The notes: generated by a model not told the origin, from the letters alone. Counted from the first letter of the stretch, positions 19,781 to 28,912 are shown. The stretch is DNA of 64,000 nt from Sphingobacterium sp. GVS05A (GCF_019969845.1 NZ_JAHXYR010000003.1:62001-126000), one strand, 5' to 3'. Numbers and translations: made by a program.

Positions 19781-20950
19781 ATGCAAGAAGAAAGACTACG
19801 CTATTTGCTGACCAATTATTTCCGAAATACAATCTCGCGGACTGAGTTAAAAGAGATGTTAGATCAATTGGATGATCTGGATGAATCCCAGTTTTCATCT
19901 CTGCTTGAGAGCCTAGAAGAGAAGGTTCCAGTTCGTTCAGAACTATTTGACAAGGATAGCGTGGCCGAGCAGCTTTCCCATCGTATTCAAGAAGACAAAG
20001 AAGAATCAGCATACAGTGGAAGAGGTAGAACAAGCTATGTCAAGTGGGGTGGTTTAGCGGCTGCAGTTGTTCTTTTTTGTTTTTCAATTGTATACTTTGT
20101 AAAGCGCGAAGCGGCGCCGATAACAGATCCTAAACAGGTTTTAACGAATGAGATCGCTCTCCCTGATGGGAATGCCCCCATACTTACACTTTCTACAGGT
20201 GAGCAATATTCGATTTCTGCCGATAATCCCGAGTCATTGGACAAGGGTAACCTGACTATTGTCAGGGACAGCGATGGAACGCTACTATACCAGCTGAAAC
20301 ATGGTGAGCGCAGTTCTGAAAAGAGGACATTGCATAGCCCCAAAGGGAGTGCTTTGACGCTACAACTAATTGATGGAACAAAGGTACATTTGAATTCAGG
20401 ATCCAGTTTAACTTACCCCGTACATTTTGAGACCGCCAGTAGGTTAGTTTTCTTAAATGGTGAAGCTTATTTTGATGTCGCCCATGATCCTGCGAAGCCC
20501 TTTATCGTAGAAACAAAGCAAACACGGATTAAAGTCCTTGGGACACAGTTTAATGTGTCATCTGATTTAACCAAAACCAAAACCCTGACGACTTTGATCA
20601 AAGGTAAAGTTGAGGTCAGCTTGGGCAGTGCCCATAAAATTCTAGCTCCGGGTATGCAAGCTGAGTCAGATCCACAACAACAACAGATTGTATTGAAGAA
20701 GGCTGATCTAAAAGAGATCTTGGCTTGGCGTGATGGCTTTTTCCGCTTTACAGAAGATGATATAGAAACAGTGCTTCAAAAAGTAAAAGAATGGTATGAT
20801 ATCAAGGAGATCAGGATACAATCTACTTCAACAGACACATTTACTGCTATGATAAAAAGAACCAAGAGGCTCTCAGATTTACTTAAGCAGCTCGAAAAGA
20901 CATCCAATTATAAATTTAAAATTCAGGATGGGAGGGTCCTTGTTATGTGA
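19781..20950 (+). CDS. FecR-family anti-sigma factor
   Basis: Inner-membrane anti-sigma regulator, 389 residues counted from the ATG at 19781; an in-frame TTG at 19775 is a weaker start. Residues ~1-80 form the cytoplasmic sigma-binding part, ~85-107 the single membrane helix (WGGLAAAVVLFCFSIVYFV), ~165-260 the periplasmic FecR domain (GSALTLQLIDGTKVHLNSGS, RLVFLNGEAYFDVAHDPAKP), and ~315-389 the DUF4974 domain that contacts the receptor. It lies 83 bases after the sigma gene. It should hold the sigma factor inactive until the SusC STN domain signals substrate capture. Confidence 0.95.
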   Translation: MQEERLRYLLTNYFRNTISRTELKEMLDQLDDLDESQFSSLLESLEEKVPVRSELFDKDSVAEQLSHRIQEDKEESAYSGRGRTSYVKWGGLAAAVVLFCFSIVYFVKREAAPITDPKQVLTNEIALPDGNAPILTLSTGEQYSISADNPESLDKGNLTIVRDSDGTLLYQLKHGERSSEKRTLHSPKGSALTLQLIDGTKVHLNSGSSLTYPVHFETASRLVFLNGEAYFDVAHDPAKPFIVETKQTRIKVLGTQFNVSSDLTKTKTLTTLIKGKVEVSLGSAHKILAPGMQAESDPQQQQIVLKKADLKEILAWRDGFFRFTEDDIETVLQKVKEWYDIKEIRIQSTSTDTFTAMIKRTKRLSDLLKQLEKTSNYKFKIQDGRVLVM

Positions 20951-20975
20951 CAATACGAGATGAAGCTAAAAGTAA

Positions 20976-21000
20976 TCGGAAGTGCTCGTAACACTCCCGA
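20976..21000 (+). other. Small hairpin between fecR and susC
   Basis: TCGG-A-AGTG, 7-base loop, CACT-C-CCGA: two 4-bp stems separated by an A/C mismatch. There is no T-run, so it is not an ordinary terminator. It sits 25 bases after fecR and 65 bases before the chosen susC ATG. It could modulate readthrough into susC or mRNA stability. Confidence 0.35.
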
Positions 21001-21064
21001 TCGATGCTTAGCAATTAAATAGACCTAATTGAGTTATAAACCATTTAACACCAAACCTATACAA

Positions 21065-24000
21065 ATGTATAAAAGGAATAGCAAAAGTTGCTTTTTTAAA
21101 CAGAAATTCTTTGTAAAAGCATTTATCAGGATGAAAGTATGTATACTAATCCTCATCATCTCCATGGTGCATGTCCATGCAGCTAGCTTTGGCCAACAAG
21201 TAACCTTGGATATAAAAAACGGACATTTGGTGGATGTCCTGGATGAGATTCAAAAACAAACGGGGTACGAATTCTTGTACAATAATAAATTAATCGATAA
21301 ACAGAAGCGGGTAACCATTAAAGCAAAGAATAGAAACTTTAAGGAGGTCCTGCACGAGTTTTTGACCGAAAGAAACCTCGCTTATGAGCTAAATCTGAAT
21401 ACAGTATTGATCATTGCAAAACCTGTATCGTCAAATCTGCTACAAAGTGCCGCTTGGGTACAGAAAAAAAAGATTACCGGGGTCGTTTCAGATGTAAAGG
21501 GGAATGCATTGGAGAGCGTCACCGTTGCGGTCAAAGGGACAAGTGTGGCAACAAAGACCGATGCACAGGGACGATATAGCTTGGAAGTAGAAGATCAACA
21601 CAAGATACTTATATTTTCCTTGGTGGGCTACCAATCAGTTGAACATATGATAAGTAGTTCCAGCCAAATCAATACGACCTTAGTGGCAGCAGTAAGTGAT
21701 TTGGAGGAAGCGGTGGTTGTCGCTTATGGAAAGCAGCGCAAACTCAGTGTGATAGGCGCAATATCCTCGGTCTCTCCAAAGCAATTGAAAACCCCAGTTG
21801 CAAAAATCAGTAGTGCTTTAGCCGGACAGATGGCAGGGGTGGTCACTGTACAGGGATCTGGAGAACCGGGATCAGGCACCTCTTTTTGGATCCGGGGAGT
21901 AGCGAGCTTCGGCGAAAGCACTGGGCCATTGATTTTAGTAGATGGTATCGAACGGCCCATGGACTTGGTGGATCCTGAGGATGTGGAGTCCTTTTCCATT
22001 CTAAAAGATGCTACAGCAACGGCCGTATATGGGGTGCGGGGGGCAAATGGAATCGTACTTATTACAACAAAGAGGGGTAAGAAGAGTGATAAGCCACTTA
22101 TCAATGCACGTATTGAACGAGGTATATTACAGCCCGGTGTTTTACCTAAATTGGCAAATGCAGCACAGTGGCTAGATTATTATAATGACATCAATTACGA
22201 AGCTTCAGGTAAAATTCAATTGTCACAGGATGAGATTGACAAGTATGTGAACAAAGTGGATCCTGACGTCTATCCTAACGTAGATTGGATGCAAGAGATT
22301 TTTAAGAAAAGGACCTCCAACGAACGATTGAATGTAAATGTTACTGGAGGTGGTGATTTCATTAAATATTATGTGTCGGGTTCTTATATGAAGGAAAATG
22401 GTATCTTTCAGCCCAGGAGGACATCAAACTATGATCCTTCGGTAAACTTTGATCGGATCAATTTCCGTTCAAATGTAGATATTAGACTCTCTCGTTCCAC
22501 AGAAGTAAATTTAAATCTTTCAAACCAGTACGAAACAAAAAATAGACTGGGGGTGGACCTTTGGCGAATGTACGAAATGGTATTACACACAACGCCAGTA
22601 GCGACTCCAATCCAATTTTCTAATGGTGCTTATGCTCAACCACAAGGCGGGAATAATCCATATTATGCCCTCAATACAACGGGCTTTTCAAAAGATTTTT
22701 GGAATAACGCACAATCGTTGATCGGAGTAACGCAGGACTTTTCTGAATTGATAACACCAGGACTAAAAGCGAATGTTAAATTTTCTTGGGACGCTAAAAA
22801 TTCTTCCACATTGGATAAAAGGAAGAGCCCGACAACCTATTATGTTGATAAGGCCAATCCCAGAGACAGTGAAGGAAATCTGATTTTAAAGGACAATGGC
22901 AATGGCAGTGATTATTTAAGTTTAGCAGATTGGCACTCGGGCGAAAGAGCTACCAACTTTGAAAGTTCATTAATGTATGATCAGTTATATGGTGGAAAAC
23001 ATAGAGTAGGAGGACTATTTCTTTTTTCTATGCGCGAACGGACGAATAACTTTCCCAGTAATGATTACATCGCCGCTTTCCCTTATCGGAATACAGGTAT
23101 TGCCTCGCGTCTGACCTATTCCTATCAGGATCTTTATTTTATTGAAGGAAACTTTGGTTATAATGGTTCTGAAAATTTTGCTCCAAAGAAACGTTTTGGT
23201 TTTTTCCCGTCCTTGGCTTTAGGTTATATTCTGAGTAACGAAAACTTCTTTCAGCCCTTATTACCTGTTGTCAATTTTTTGAAGTTACGAGGATCTATTG
23301 GTCGGATCGGTAGCGATAAGATTGGCGGTAGCCGTCGATTTGCTTACAATTCCGAGATGAAGTTGGAAGGAGCTTATTCTTTTGGTATTGGAGGGAAAAA
23401 TTGGATTCAAGGGATCGCTACGGGTTACCCGGGGAATCCGCTTGTAGCCTGGGAAAGCGCATTAAAACGAAATGTTGGACTGGAATTAGGCCTATTCAAC
23501 AAACTGACGATCCAGGCGGATTATTTTGCTGAGAAAAGAGATGGGATTTATATCGTTCAGGAAAGCGTCCCTTCGATTGTAGGTATCAATGTAAAACCTT
23601 ATGTCAATATAGGTCAAATGGAAAATAAAGGTATTGAGGGTTCTTTTGAATTTAATCATCAACAAGGAGAATTGGGCATACAGGCTAGAGGTAATATTAC
23701 GTACAACAGAAATAAAAAACTATTCGATGATAAGCCTACACCAAGATGGCCATATTTATCGGAAGTAGGGCAACGCTGGGGACAGCAACGAGGCCTGATC
23801 GCTTTAGGGCTTTTTGAATCCGAAGAGGAAATTGCACATAGTCCAATTCAGCGATATGGTGATGTTATACGCCCTGGTGATGTGAAATATAGAGATATCA
23901 ATGGTGATGGAGAAGTCACAGATGAAGATATGGTGGCAATCGGTGACACTGAAATGCCACAATTGAATTATGGATTTGGGGCGAGTGTTTCCTGGAGAGG

Positions 24001-24445
24001 TTTTGACCTCGCGGCTTTCTTTCATGGTGTGGGCCAAATAACTCGAATTATAGCTGGAGGTCCTTTATACGGACAAACAGGAAATATTTGGGGATATGGA
24101 CAAATTTATGCTGATGTGGCGGATAACCGTTGGAGTGCTGATAATCCAAATCCAAATGCAGCTTATCCGCGATTGTCATTTAATATTGCCAATAACTCAA
24201 GACCATCTACTTTATGGCAACGAAATATGAGCTTTATGCGCTTAAAGAATTTAGAATTTGGATATACTTTGCCTAGACAATGGACACAAAAATGGAAAAT
24301 GTCGGCTGTACGCCTCTATGCGCAGGGAGTGAATGTGTTTACATTCAGCAAGTTCAAGATGTGGGATCCCGAACTGGAAACGGTTTCTGGAAGTAGTTAC
24401 CCTCAAATGCGTGTGTTTAATATAGGTTTAAGTGTAACACTTTAA
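21065..24445 (+). CDS. SusC/RagA TonB-dependent outer membrane transporter with STN domain
   Basis: Outer-membrane glycan importer, 1126 residues from the ATG at 21065; a TTG at 21029 and an ATG at 21131 are alternatives, the latter placing the signal peptide (MKVCILILIISMVHVHAA) right at the N-terminus. After it come an STN domain (VTLDIKNGHLVDVLDEIQKQ onwards, ~50-115), a carboxypeptidase-regulatory-like domain (ITGVVSDVKGNALESVTVAV), the plug (RKLSVIGAISSV, GVRGANGIVLITTKRG) and a 22-strand barrel ending in MRVFNIGLSVTL. The STN domain is the part that touches FecR, fitting the upstream ECF/FecR pair. It pairs with the SusD gene whose ATG overlaps its stop codon. Confidence 0.97.
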   Translation: MYKRNSKSCFFKQKFFVKAFIRMKVCILILIISMVHVHAASFGQQVTLDIKNGHLVDVLDEIQKQTGYEFLYNNKLIDKQKRVTIKAKNRNFKEVLHEFLTERNLAYELNLNTVLIIAKPVSSNLLQSAAWVQKKKITGVVSDVKGNALESVTVAVKGTSVATKTDAQGRYSLEVEDQHKILIFSLVGYQSVEHMISSSSQINTTLVAAVSDLEEAVVVAYGKQRKLSVIGAISSVSPKQLKTPVAKISSALAGQMAGVVTVQGSGEPGSGTSFWIRGVASFGESTGPLILVDGIERPMDLVDPEDVESFSILKDATATAVYGVRGANGIVLITTKRGKKSDKPLINARIERGILQPGVLPKLANAAQWLDYYNDINYEASGKIQLSQDEIDKYVNKVDPDVYPNVDWMQEIFKKRTSNERLNVNVTGGGDFIKYYVSGSYMKENGIFQPRRTSNYDPSVNFDRINFRSNVDIRLSRSTEVNLNLSNQYETKNRLGVDLWRMYEMVLHTTPVATPIQFSNGAYAQPQGGNNPYYALNTTGFSKDFWNNAQSLIGVTQDFSELITPGLKANVKFSWDAKNSSTLDKRKSPTTYYVDKANPRDSEGNLILKDNGNGSDYLSLADWHSGERATNFESSLMYDQLYGGKHRVGGLFLFSMRERTNNFPSNDYIAAFPYRNTGIASRLTYSYQDLYFIEGNFGYNGSENFAPKKRFGFFPSLALGYILSNENFFQPLLPVVNFLKLRGSIGRIGSDKIGGSRRFAYNSEMKLEGAYSFGIGGKNWIQGIATGYPGNPLVAWESALKRNVGLELGLFNKLTIQADYFAEKRDGIYIVQESVPSIVGINVKPYVNIGQMENKGIEGSFEFNHQQGELGIQARGNITYNRNKKLFDDKPTPRWPYLSEVGQRWGQQRGLIALGLFESEEEIAHSPIQRYGDVIRPGDVKYRDINGDGEVTDEDMVAIGDTEMPQLNYGFGASVSWRGFDLAAFFHGVGQITRIIAGGPLYGQTGNIWGYGQIYADVADNRWSADNPNPNAAYPRLSFNIANNSRPSTLWQRNMSFMRLKNLEFGYTLPRQWTQKWKMSAVRLYAQGVNVFTFSKFKMWDPELETVSGSSYPQMRVFNIGLSVTL

Positions 24446-26295
24446 TGAAAGAAACGATGAAAAAATATTTATACTTCCTGTCTTGCATTTTGCTACCAGT
24501 GTTCTTCAGTGCCTGCAGCAAATACCTTGATGTTGATTTGGAAAATCAAATGACACTCGACGAAGTCTTTAACAAACGTAAGACCACTGAACAGTACCTC
24601 GCTCAGGTATATGGCTATCTGCCTATAGAACATGATATGTTCTATAGTGAAGGTGGAAATGTACCACTCAGTGATGAGGCCCTATTCTCTTGGGTTTCAT
24701 GGGTGCCTTGGCTCAATTTCGCTAATGGCGCTTGGGGGGTAACGACAACTGATTATGCAACATGGGAACACAACTATAGAGGTATCAACCAGGCAACTGT
24801 CTTTATCAATAATGTCGATAAAAATGTTGAATTGAGCGCATCCGTAAAAAGCACGATGAAAGCGGAGGCTCGTTTTCTGAGAGCATACTTCTATTATTTA
24901 CTATTGCGGCGATATGGACCGGTATTTGTCTGGGGAGATCGTGCTGCAGATGATAAAATTGATCCAAAGACTGTAGATCGGATGCCATTACAGACCAATG
25001 TCGATTTCATTCTCTCCGAATTTGATAAGGCAACGGCTATATTACCACAGGAAATCACAGATCAGGCCTGGTATGGTCGTATAACCAAAGGTGCAGTAAT
25101 GGCGGCGAAAGCAGAACTGTTATTGTATATGGCACGGCCTTTATTTAATGGCGCAAAACTCTATGTCGGCTTGAAAAATAAAGACAGCGAATTTCTTTTT
25201 CCCCAGACAGCGGATGCCAATAAATGGGAACTCGCGGCAAAAGCAGCCAAGGATGTCATTGATTTGAATCTTTATTCCTTATATGTGGATACCAAAGAAA
25301 AAGATCCTTTTCGTCACGCGATAAAATCGTATATGGGGATTTATTTTGATAAATGGAATTCCGAGGTGATATGGGGACGTTGGTCGGATGATGGGTTTAA
25401 CTATAATGTGCGTACAGCCCCACCAAAAGTGGTGACTATCGGTTATGGAGGTTATGCTCCATCGCTTAAATTGGTGGATGCATATCCAATGGCAAGTTCT
25501 GGTCGTTACCCAGTTACAGCGTATGGAGCTAATGGCCAGCCGATTATTGATGAAAAATCGGGGTATAAAGAGGTTGGTTTTACAGACAACTATGTACATC
25601 CTTTGGATAATTTTGCTTCATTTAAAGCCCATAACAGCTGTGTTGGACGGGATGCCAGATTCTATGCATCCATTCTAGCAAGCGGTATGTATTGGACAAA
25701 TCCGAAGCCTCAGCCTAGACAGGTGACATTTTTTGAAGGCGGTACTTCTTCTTATACAAAGACAGGCGACTGTGTGAAGTCAGGCTACCTCTGGCGGAGA
25801 ATGAGCGACCCGACCAATGACATTGAAGCTGGAAATTGGGGACAATTTGCTTGGCCCTATTATCGGCTTGCAGAGATATACCTCAACTATGCAGAGGCAT
25901 GTAACGAAAAACCAAATCGGAATGAAACCGAGGCCTTAAAGTATGTCAATCTCGTTCGTCAACGTAGTGGCTTAAATAATTTAGAGGTAGCGTACCCCGA
26001 AGTATTGGGCGATAAAGAAATGCTTAGAACACTTCTTCGGAAGGAACGGATGGTAGAGCTCGCATTTGAGGGACATCGCTACTTAGATTTAAGGACTTGG
26101 ATGACAGCGGAGCAGGAAATGAATGAACCTTACTATACACGTAATGTAGCGGCAACAAACTATGAATCTTCATGGGAAAGGACGAAGGATGTATTTCCTG
26201 GCAAACGGACATTCCAGCCTAAGCATTATTTCTTCCCGATACAACAAAAGCAGTTGAGTGAAATGATTCATATTACACAAAATTATGGATGGTAG
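24445..26295 (+). CDS. SusD/RagB-family outer membrane lipoprotein
   Basis: Surface glycan-binding lid of the SusC transporter, 616 residues. A lipoprotein signal is clear: KKYLYFLSCILLPVFFSAC with lipobox FSAC, cysteine near residue 24. The family's TPR-helix core is visible (ARFLRAYFYYLLLRRYGPVF) and the C-terminal block is typical (YRLAEIYLNYAEACNE, LRKERMVELAFEGHRYLDLRTW). It overlaps the susC stop by one base, so translation is coupled. An internal ATG at 24457 would give a more compact signal peptide and is a reasonable alternative start. Confidence 0.97.
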   Translation: MKETMKKYLYFLSCILLPVFFSACSKYLDVDLENQMTLDEVFNKRKTTEQYLAQVYGYLPIEHDMFYSEGGNVPLSDEALFSWVSWVPWLNFANGAWGVTTTDYATWEHNYRGINQATVFINNVDKNVELSASVKSTMKAEARFLRAYFYYLLLRRYGPVFVWGDRAADDKIDPKTVDRMPLQTNVDFILSEFDKATAILPQEITDQAWYGRITKGAVMAAKAELLLYMARPLFNGAKLYVGLKNKDSEFLFPQTADANKWELAAKAAKDVIDLNLYSLYVDTKEKDPFRHAIKSYMGIYFDKWNSEVIWGRWSDDGFNYNVRTAPPKVVTIGYGGYAPSLKLVDAYPMASSGRYPVTAYGANGQPIIDEKSGYKEVGFTDNYVHPLDNFASFKAHNSCVGRDARFYASILASGMYWTNPKPQPRQVTFFEGGTSSYTKTGDCVKSGYLWRRMSDPTNDIEAGNWGQFAWPYYRLAEIYLNYAEACNEKPNRNETEALKYVNLVRQRSGLNNLEVAYPEVLGDKEMLRTLLRKERMVELAFEGHRYLDLRTWMTAEQEMNEPYYTRNVAATNYESSWERTKDVFPGKRTFQPKHYFFPIQQKQLSEMIHITQNYGW

Positions 26296-26314
26296 TTATT
26301 TATTAAAACTGAAG

Positions 26315-27667
26315 ATGATGAGAAATTATATATCCTATTGTGTTTTTCTATTTGCACTACTTCTAATGAATGGGTGTCAGAAAGATGACCGGATGAATAA
26401 TATGGTAGACGATACCATATATATCCGCGACTATAAAGAGAATAAAATAACCGTATTTGATTGGGGAAAATTTGATTACAATGTGACAATAATAAAGGCG
26501 GGTATTGGGCAGAAAGCTACAACAGTAAATTTTCAGCTTGACGAAGCTTATCTTGCAGATTACAACGCAAAGGAGGGGACAAATTATAAACTGCTTCCAG
26601 CAGATTGTTATACAATGGGCAATTCTGTTTTGACATTTGGAGATAAAGACACGCAGCGAGATGTTCCATTTATCTTCGATAGTGAGAAAATAAAAGCGCT
26701 ACAAGGGAAATACAAAGAGCAATATGTGCTTCCTTGCCGTATCGAGTCTAAGGGTGGCTTGTTGCAGCCACTTAAGCCAGAGATGGGAGTCGTTTTGCTA
26801 ATACCTATTGTCAAAGATCCCTTTTTGGAGTTTATCTCTCCGGGTTTGCAACTTGATCTGGTCAAATTGACGCCAACAAGTGCCGAACAGATAAAAGGGG
26901 AAGCAGTGGTCGCAACAAACTATCCTAATCAGTGGAGTCTTGATTATGAAATCGAGGAGTATCCAGCTGCTTTAGATGCATATAATGCAACGATAAAGGA
27001 GGAAGAAAAGGATAAACGATTGAAATTGCTTCCAAAGGCAGCTTATCAGTTGCCGCAGATGCCCTATAAAGTTGGAGAGAAGAAAAATAAGGCAACCTTT
27101 GATTTTACGATTATCAGGAAGGGACTTGTTAGTGGAACCACAAATTTATTTGGAGAGTATGCCTTGCCTCTACGGATCAAATCTGTTTCCAAAAATAGTA
27201 TTAATCCCGAAGCATCAACCATATTGATACCCGTTTCGTTTCAACCACCAGATATCGTTCGTACAGGATGGAAAGTAATCCAGGCTTCATCCGAATGGAT
27301 CGGTGGAGGTGAAAAAGAGAATATTCTGGACGGTAAAACGGAGACCTTTTGGCATAACATTTGGATGGGGGGAGAACCGCCACTACCCCATTTCTTAATC
27401 ATTGATTTGGGTAAAGAGCAAGAAATGATGGCGATAGAGCTCATAAGACGAGCAAACAATGATCTGAAAACGGTATTATTTGAAGTCAGTACCGATAATA
27501 AAACCTATATTCCAGTAGGCAAAGTTGACTTTGGTACAAATAATCCTAAACATACACTTATGACCAATATTCCGACGACGAAAGCACGTTATTTGAAATG
27601 TATTGTTACTGAGAGTAACCGTCCTCCTTCATCTGCTATCGCCGAAATATATGTAAAAGGTCTGTAG
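26315..27667 (+). CDS. DUF1735 / discoidin-domain surface lipoprotein
   Basis: Probable surface glycan-binding protein, 450 residues. I start it at the ATG ATG pair at 26315; an upstream in-frame ATG at 26285 would run into the susD stop region and spoil the signal. The signal ends in a lipobox (LLLMNGC, cysteine ~19). Residues ~30-165 and ~170-300 look like two DUF1735-type beta domains; ~310-450 match an F5/8 type C (discoidin) carbohydrate-binding fold (WIGGGEKENILDGKTETFWHNIW, then LPHFLIIDLGKEQEM). As the third gene after susC and susD it is likely an accessory binder for the same glycan. No enzyme gene lies in this operon. Confidence 0.87.
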   Translation: MMRNYISYCVFLFALLLMNGCQKDDRMNNMVDDTIYIRDYKENKITVFDWGKFDYNVTIIKAGIGQKATTVNFQLDEAYLADYNAKEGTNYKLLPADCYTMGNSVLTFGDKDTQRDVPFIFDSEKIKALQGKYKEQYVLPCRIESKGGLLQPLKPEMGVVLLIPIVKDPFLEFISPGLQLDLVKLTPTSAEQIKGEAVVATNYPNQWSLDYEIEEYPAALDAYNATIKEEEKDKRLKLLPKAAYQLPQMPYKVGEKKNKATFDFTIIRKGLVSGTTNLFGEYALPLRIKSVSKNSINPEASTILIPVSFQPPDIVRTGWKVIQASSEWIGGGEKENILDGKTETFWHNIWMGGEPPLPHFLIIDLGKEQEMMAIELIRRANNDLKTVLFEVSTDNKTYIPVGKVDFGTNNPKHTLMTNIPTTKARYLKCIVTESNRPPSSAIAEIYVKGL

Positions 27668-27695
27668 CGATATATGGCATTTATTTTATTATCTA

Positions 27696-27741
27696 GAGTA
27701 AATAAAAGCCGCTCCATATTTGGAGTGGCTTCTATTTACTC
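27696..27741 (+). terminator. Terminator hairpin after the susCD operon
   Basis: A long, nearly perfect inverted repeat GAGTAAATA-AAAGCC-G-CTCCA / TGGAG-TGGCTT-CTATTTACTC with a 5-base loop lies 28 bases after the DUF1735 gene. No long T-run follows, but the size of the stem and its place argue for a transcription end or 3' mRNA protection. Confidence 0.75.
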
Positions 27742-27749
27742 TCATTATA

Positions 27750-27782
27750 TCTTGCATTGTGCTATTAATCTGCAAGACACAA
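27750..27782. other. Interleaved inverted repeats (possible pseudoknot)
   Basis: TCTTGCA (27750-27756) pairs with TGCAAGA (27771-27777), and TTGTG (27757-27761) pairs with CACAA (27778-27782). The order A-B-A'-B' with the two stems directly adjacent is that of an H-type pseudoknot. It lies in the 436-base gap between the susCD operon and the phosphopantetheinyl transferase gene, which otherwise holds two terminators and tRNA-Glu. Transcription of it is not shown. Confidence 0.25.
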
Positions 27783-27875
27783 ATTAGCTTATTTGTTTAA
27801 GACCAATAATAATAGACCTCTTTGTGGATATATATGATAAGGCTGGAGGTACTACTGCATTTAGGCCGTAAAAGT

Positions 27876-27910
27876 AAAAAATCCTACAAATTTTGTTTGC
27901 AGGATTTTTT
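27876..27910 (-). terminator. Terminator downstream of tRNA-Glu
   Basis: AAAAAATCCTACAAA (27876-27890) and TTTGCAGGATTTTTT (27896-27910) form a 15-bp stem with one mismatch and a 5-base loop. It begins 11 bases beyond the 3' end of the tRNA on the minus strand; T-runs on both sides make it potentially bidirectional. Confidence 0.75.
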
Positions 27911-27920
27911 GTTTTTTTTG

Positions 27921-27992
27921 TAGCCCGTAGGGGAATCGAACCCCTGTTTCAAGAATGAAAATCTTGCGTCCTAACCCCTAGACGAACGGGCC
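27921..27992 (-). tRNA. tRNA-Glu (anticodon UUC)
   Basis: On the minus strand the 72 bases fold as a standard cloverleaf: acceptor GGCCCGT / ACGGGCT (the first pair is G-U), D-arm GTCT-AGGGGTTA-GGAC, anticodon arm CAAGA-TTTTCAT-TCTTG giving anticodon TTC, a 4-base variable loop, and T-arm AGGGG-TTCGATT-CCCCT. The discriminator base is A and no CCA is encoded. It is a solitary tRNA gene between the susCD operon and a minus-strand gene. Confidence 0.97.
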
Positions 27993-28103
27993 ATTTCCTT
28001 TGTGATGCTGCAAATATAGAAGCTTTTTCAATAAGCACAAAAAAAAAGTGCGTTTATATCGCTAATTCGCTGAAATTGAGAAAAATTATTTTTTTAAGCG
28101 ACC

Positions 28104-28745
28104 TTAACCAACGGCATATGCAAGCATATATTCATTGAATTTTTCATAATGTACCTCAAAAGTCTGGTGGGTATGGTTGCTGTCCAGTTCGATTTTCAAC
28201 ACACCTTGTTTTTGGTATTCGAAAGGTTGTATGGTCATGTTGTTTAAGAAAGAAACCCCTGAATTCCCCTGAAGTTTATAGATTGCCTCTTTGGCACACC
28301 AGCAGGCATATAGCTGCTCGTATCGTGTATCGCACTGTGTAATAAAAGCAAGTTCAACGGGTTTGAGAAACTTATGTTGGATGCGCTCAACTTTTGTCTT
28401 GATAATTTCCATATCTATACCTACTTCCCCTTCGGTACTTATCATTGCTGCGGCATAGTCAAAAGAGTGTGAAAGGGATATCTTCTGCGGGAAATTGGCA
28501 AGATAAGGTTTACCGTTAGCATCGGAAGGACAGTCAATATAACGTGAAGTATTCAGTAAGGTCCGCAACAATACACGCGTAGCCAGCCAATGTAAGCGTC
28601 GCTTACCCTTGTTAAAAGAGCCTAATTTGGCCTTCTCACGCTCATCCAACTGAAGTTTGGACAATAAATCATCATCCGATTCTTCAATCCGCCAAATGGC
28701 AAATTTGGTTTGGCTATCTATTTCACGTAAATACACTAGACTCAT
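28104..28745 (-). CDS. 4'-phosphopantetheinyl transferase superfamily protein
   Basis: Transfers the phosphopantetheine arm of CoA to a serine on a carrier protein, cytosolic, 213 residues from the ATG at 28745. Sfp-type motifs are complete: GIDMEI (residues 109-114, Mg-binding D111), a preceding SLSHS motif, and WCAKEAIYKLQG (149-160, with E153). The size fits Sfp rather than the ~120-residue AcpS, although in Bacteroidota such proteins may serve the fatty-acid carrier. A TAnnTTTG promoter box ends only 3 bases before the ATG, so the mRNA is probably leaderless, which supports this start over an in-frame TTG at 28751. Confidence 0.92.
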   Translation of the reverse strand: MSLVYLREIDSQTKFAIWRIEESDDDLLSKLQLDEREKAKLGSFNKGKRRLHWLATRVLLRTLLNTSRYIDCPSDANGKPYLANFPQKISLSHSFDYAAAMISTEGEVGIDMEIIKTKVERIQHKFLKPVELAFITQCDTRYEQLYACWCAKEAIYKLQGNSGVSFLNNMTIQPFEYQKQGVLKIELDSNHTHQTFEVHYEKFNEYMLAYAVG

Positions 28746-28748
28746 AAC

Positions 28749-28756
28749 CAAATTTA
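28749..28756 (-). promoter_or_regulatory. -7 promoter element for the phosphopantetheinyl transferase gene
   Basis: Minus-strand TAAATTTG fits the Bacteroidota -7 consensus TAnnTTTG and is followed by GTT and then the start ATG. Transcription is expected to begin at or within a base or two of the ATG. No good -33 box is seen at the usual spacing. Confidence 0.5.
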
Positions 28757-28912
28757 AAAAACAAATCGCAAATTATCGCACAATCAATGCCGAGCGATCT
28801 GAAAAATTGATGGGATTGTTTTTTAAAGTAAAAAATAACATAAAAATTTGAGTGAGAACCGTATTTTTGAATTTATATAGCATGGCCTGATGCTCTTGCT
28901 ATCTTGATACAC

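Noticed and set aside
23888..23935. DINGDGEVTDED segment in SusC as a dockerin or EF-hand module
   Set aside because: This calcium-type loop is a usual part of SusC barrels and does not repeat, so it is not a cellulosome dockerin.
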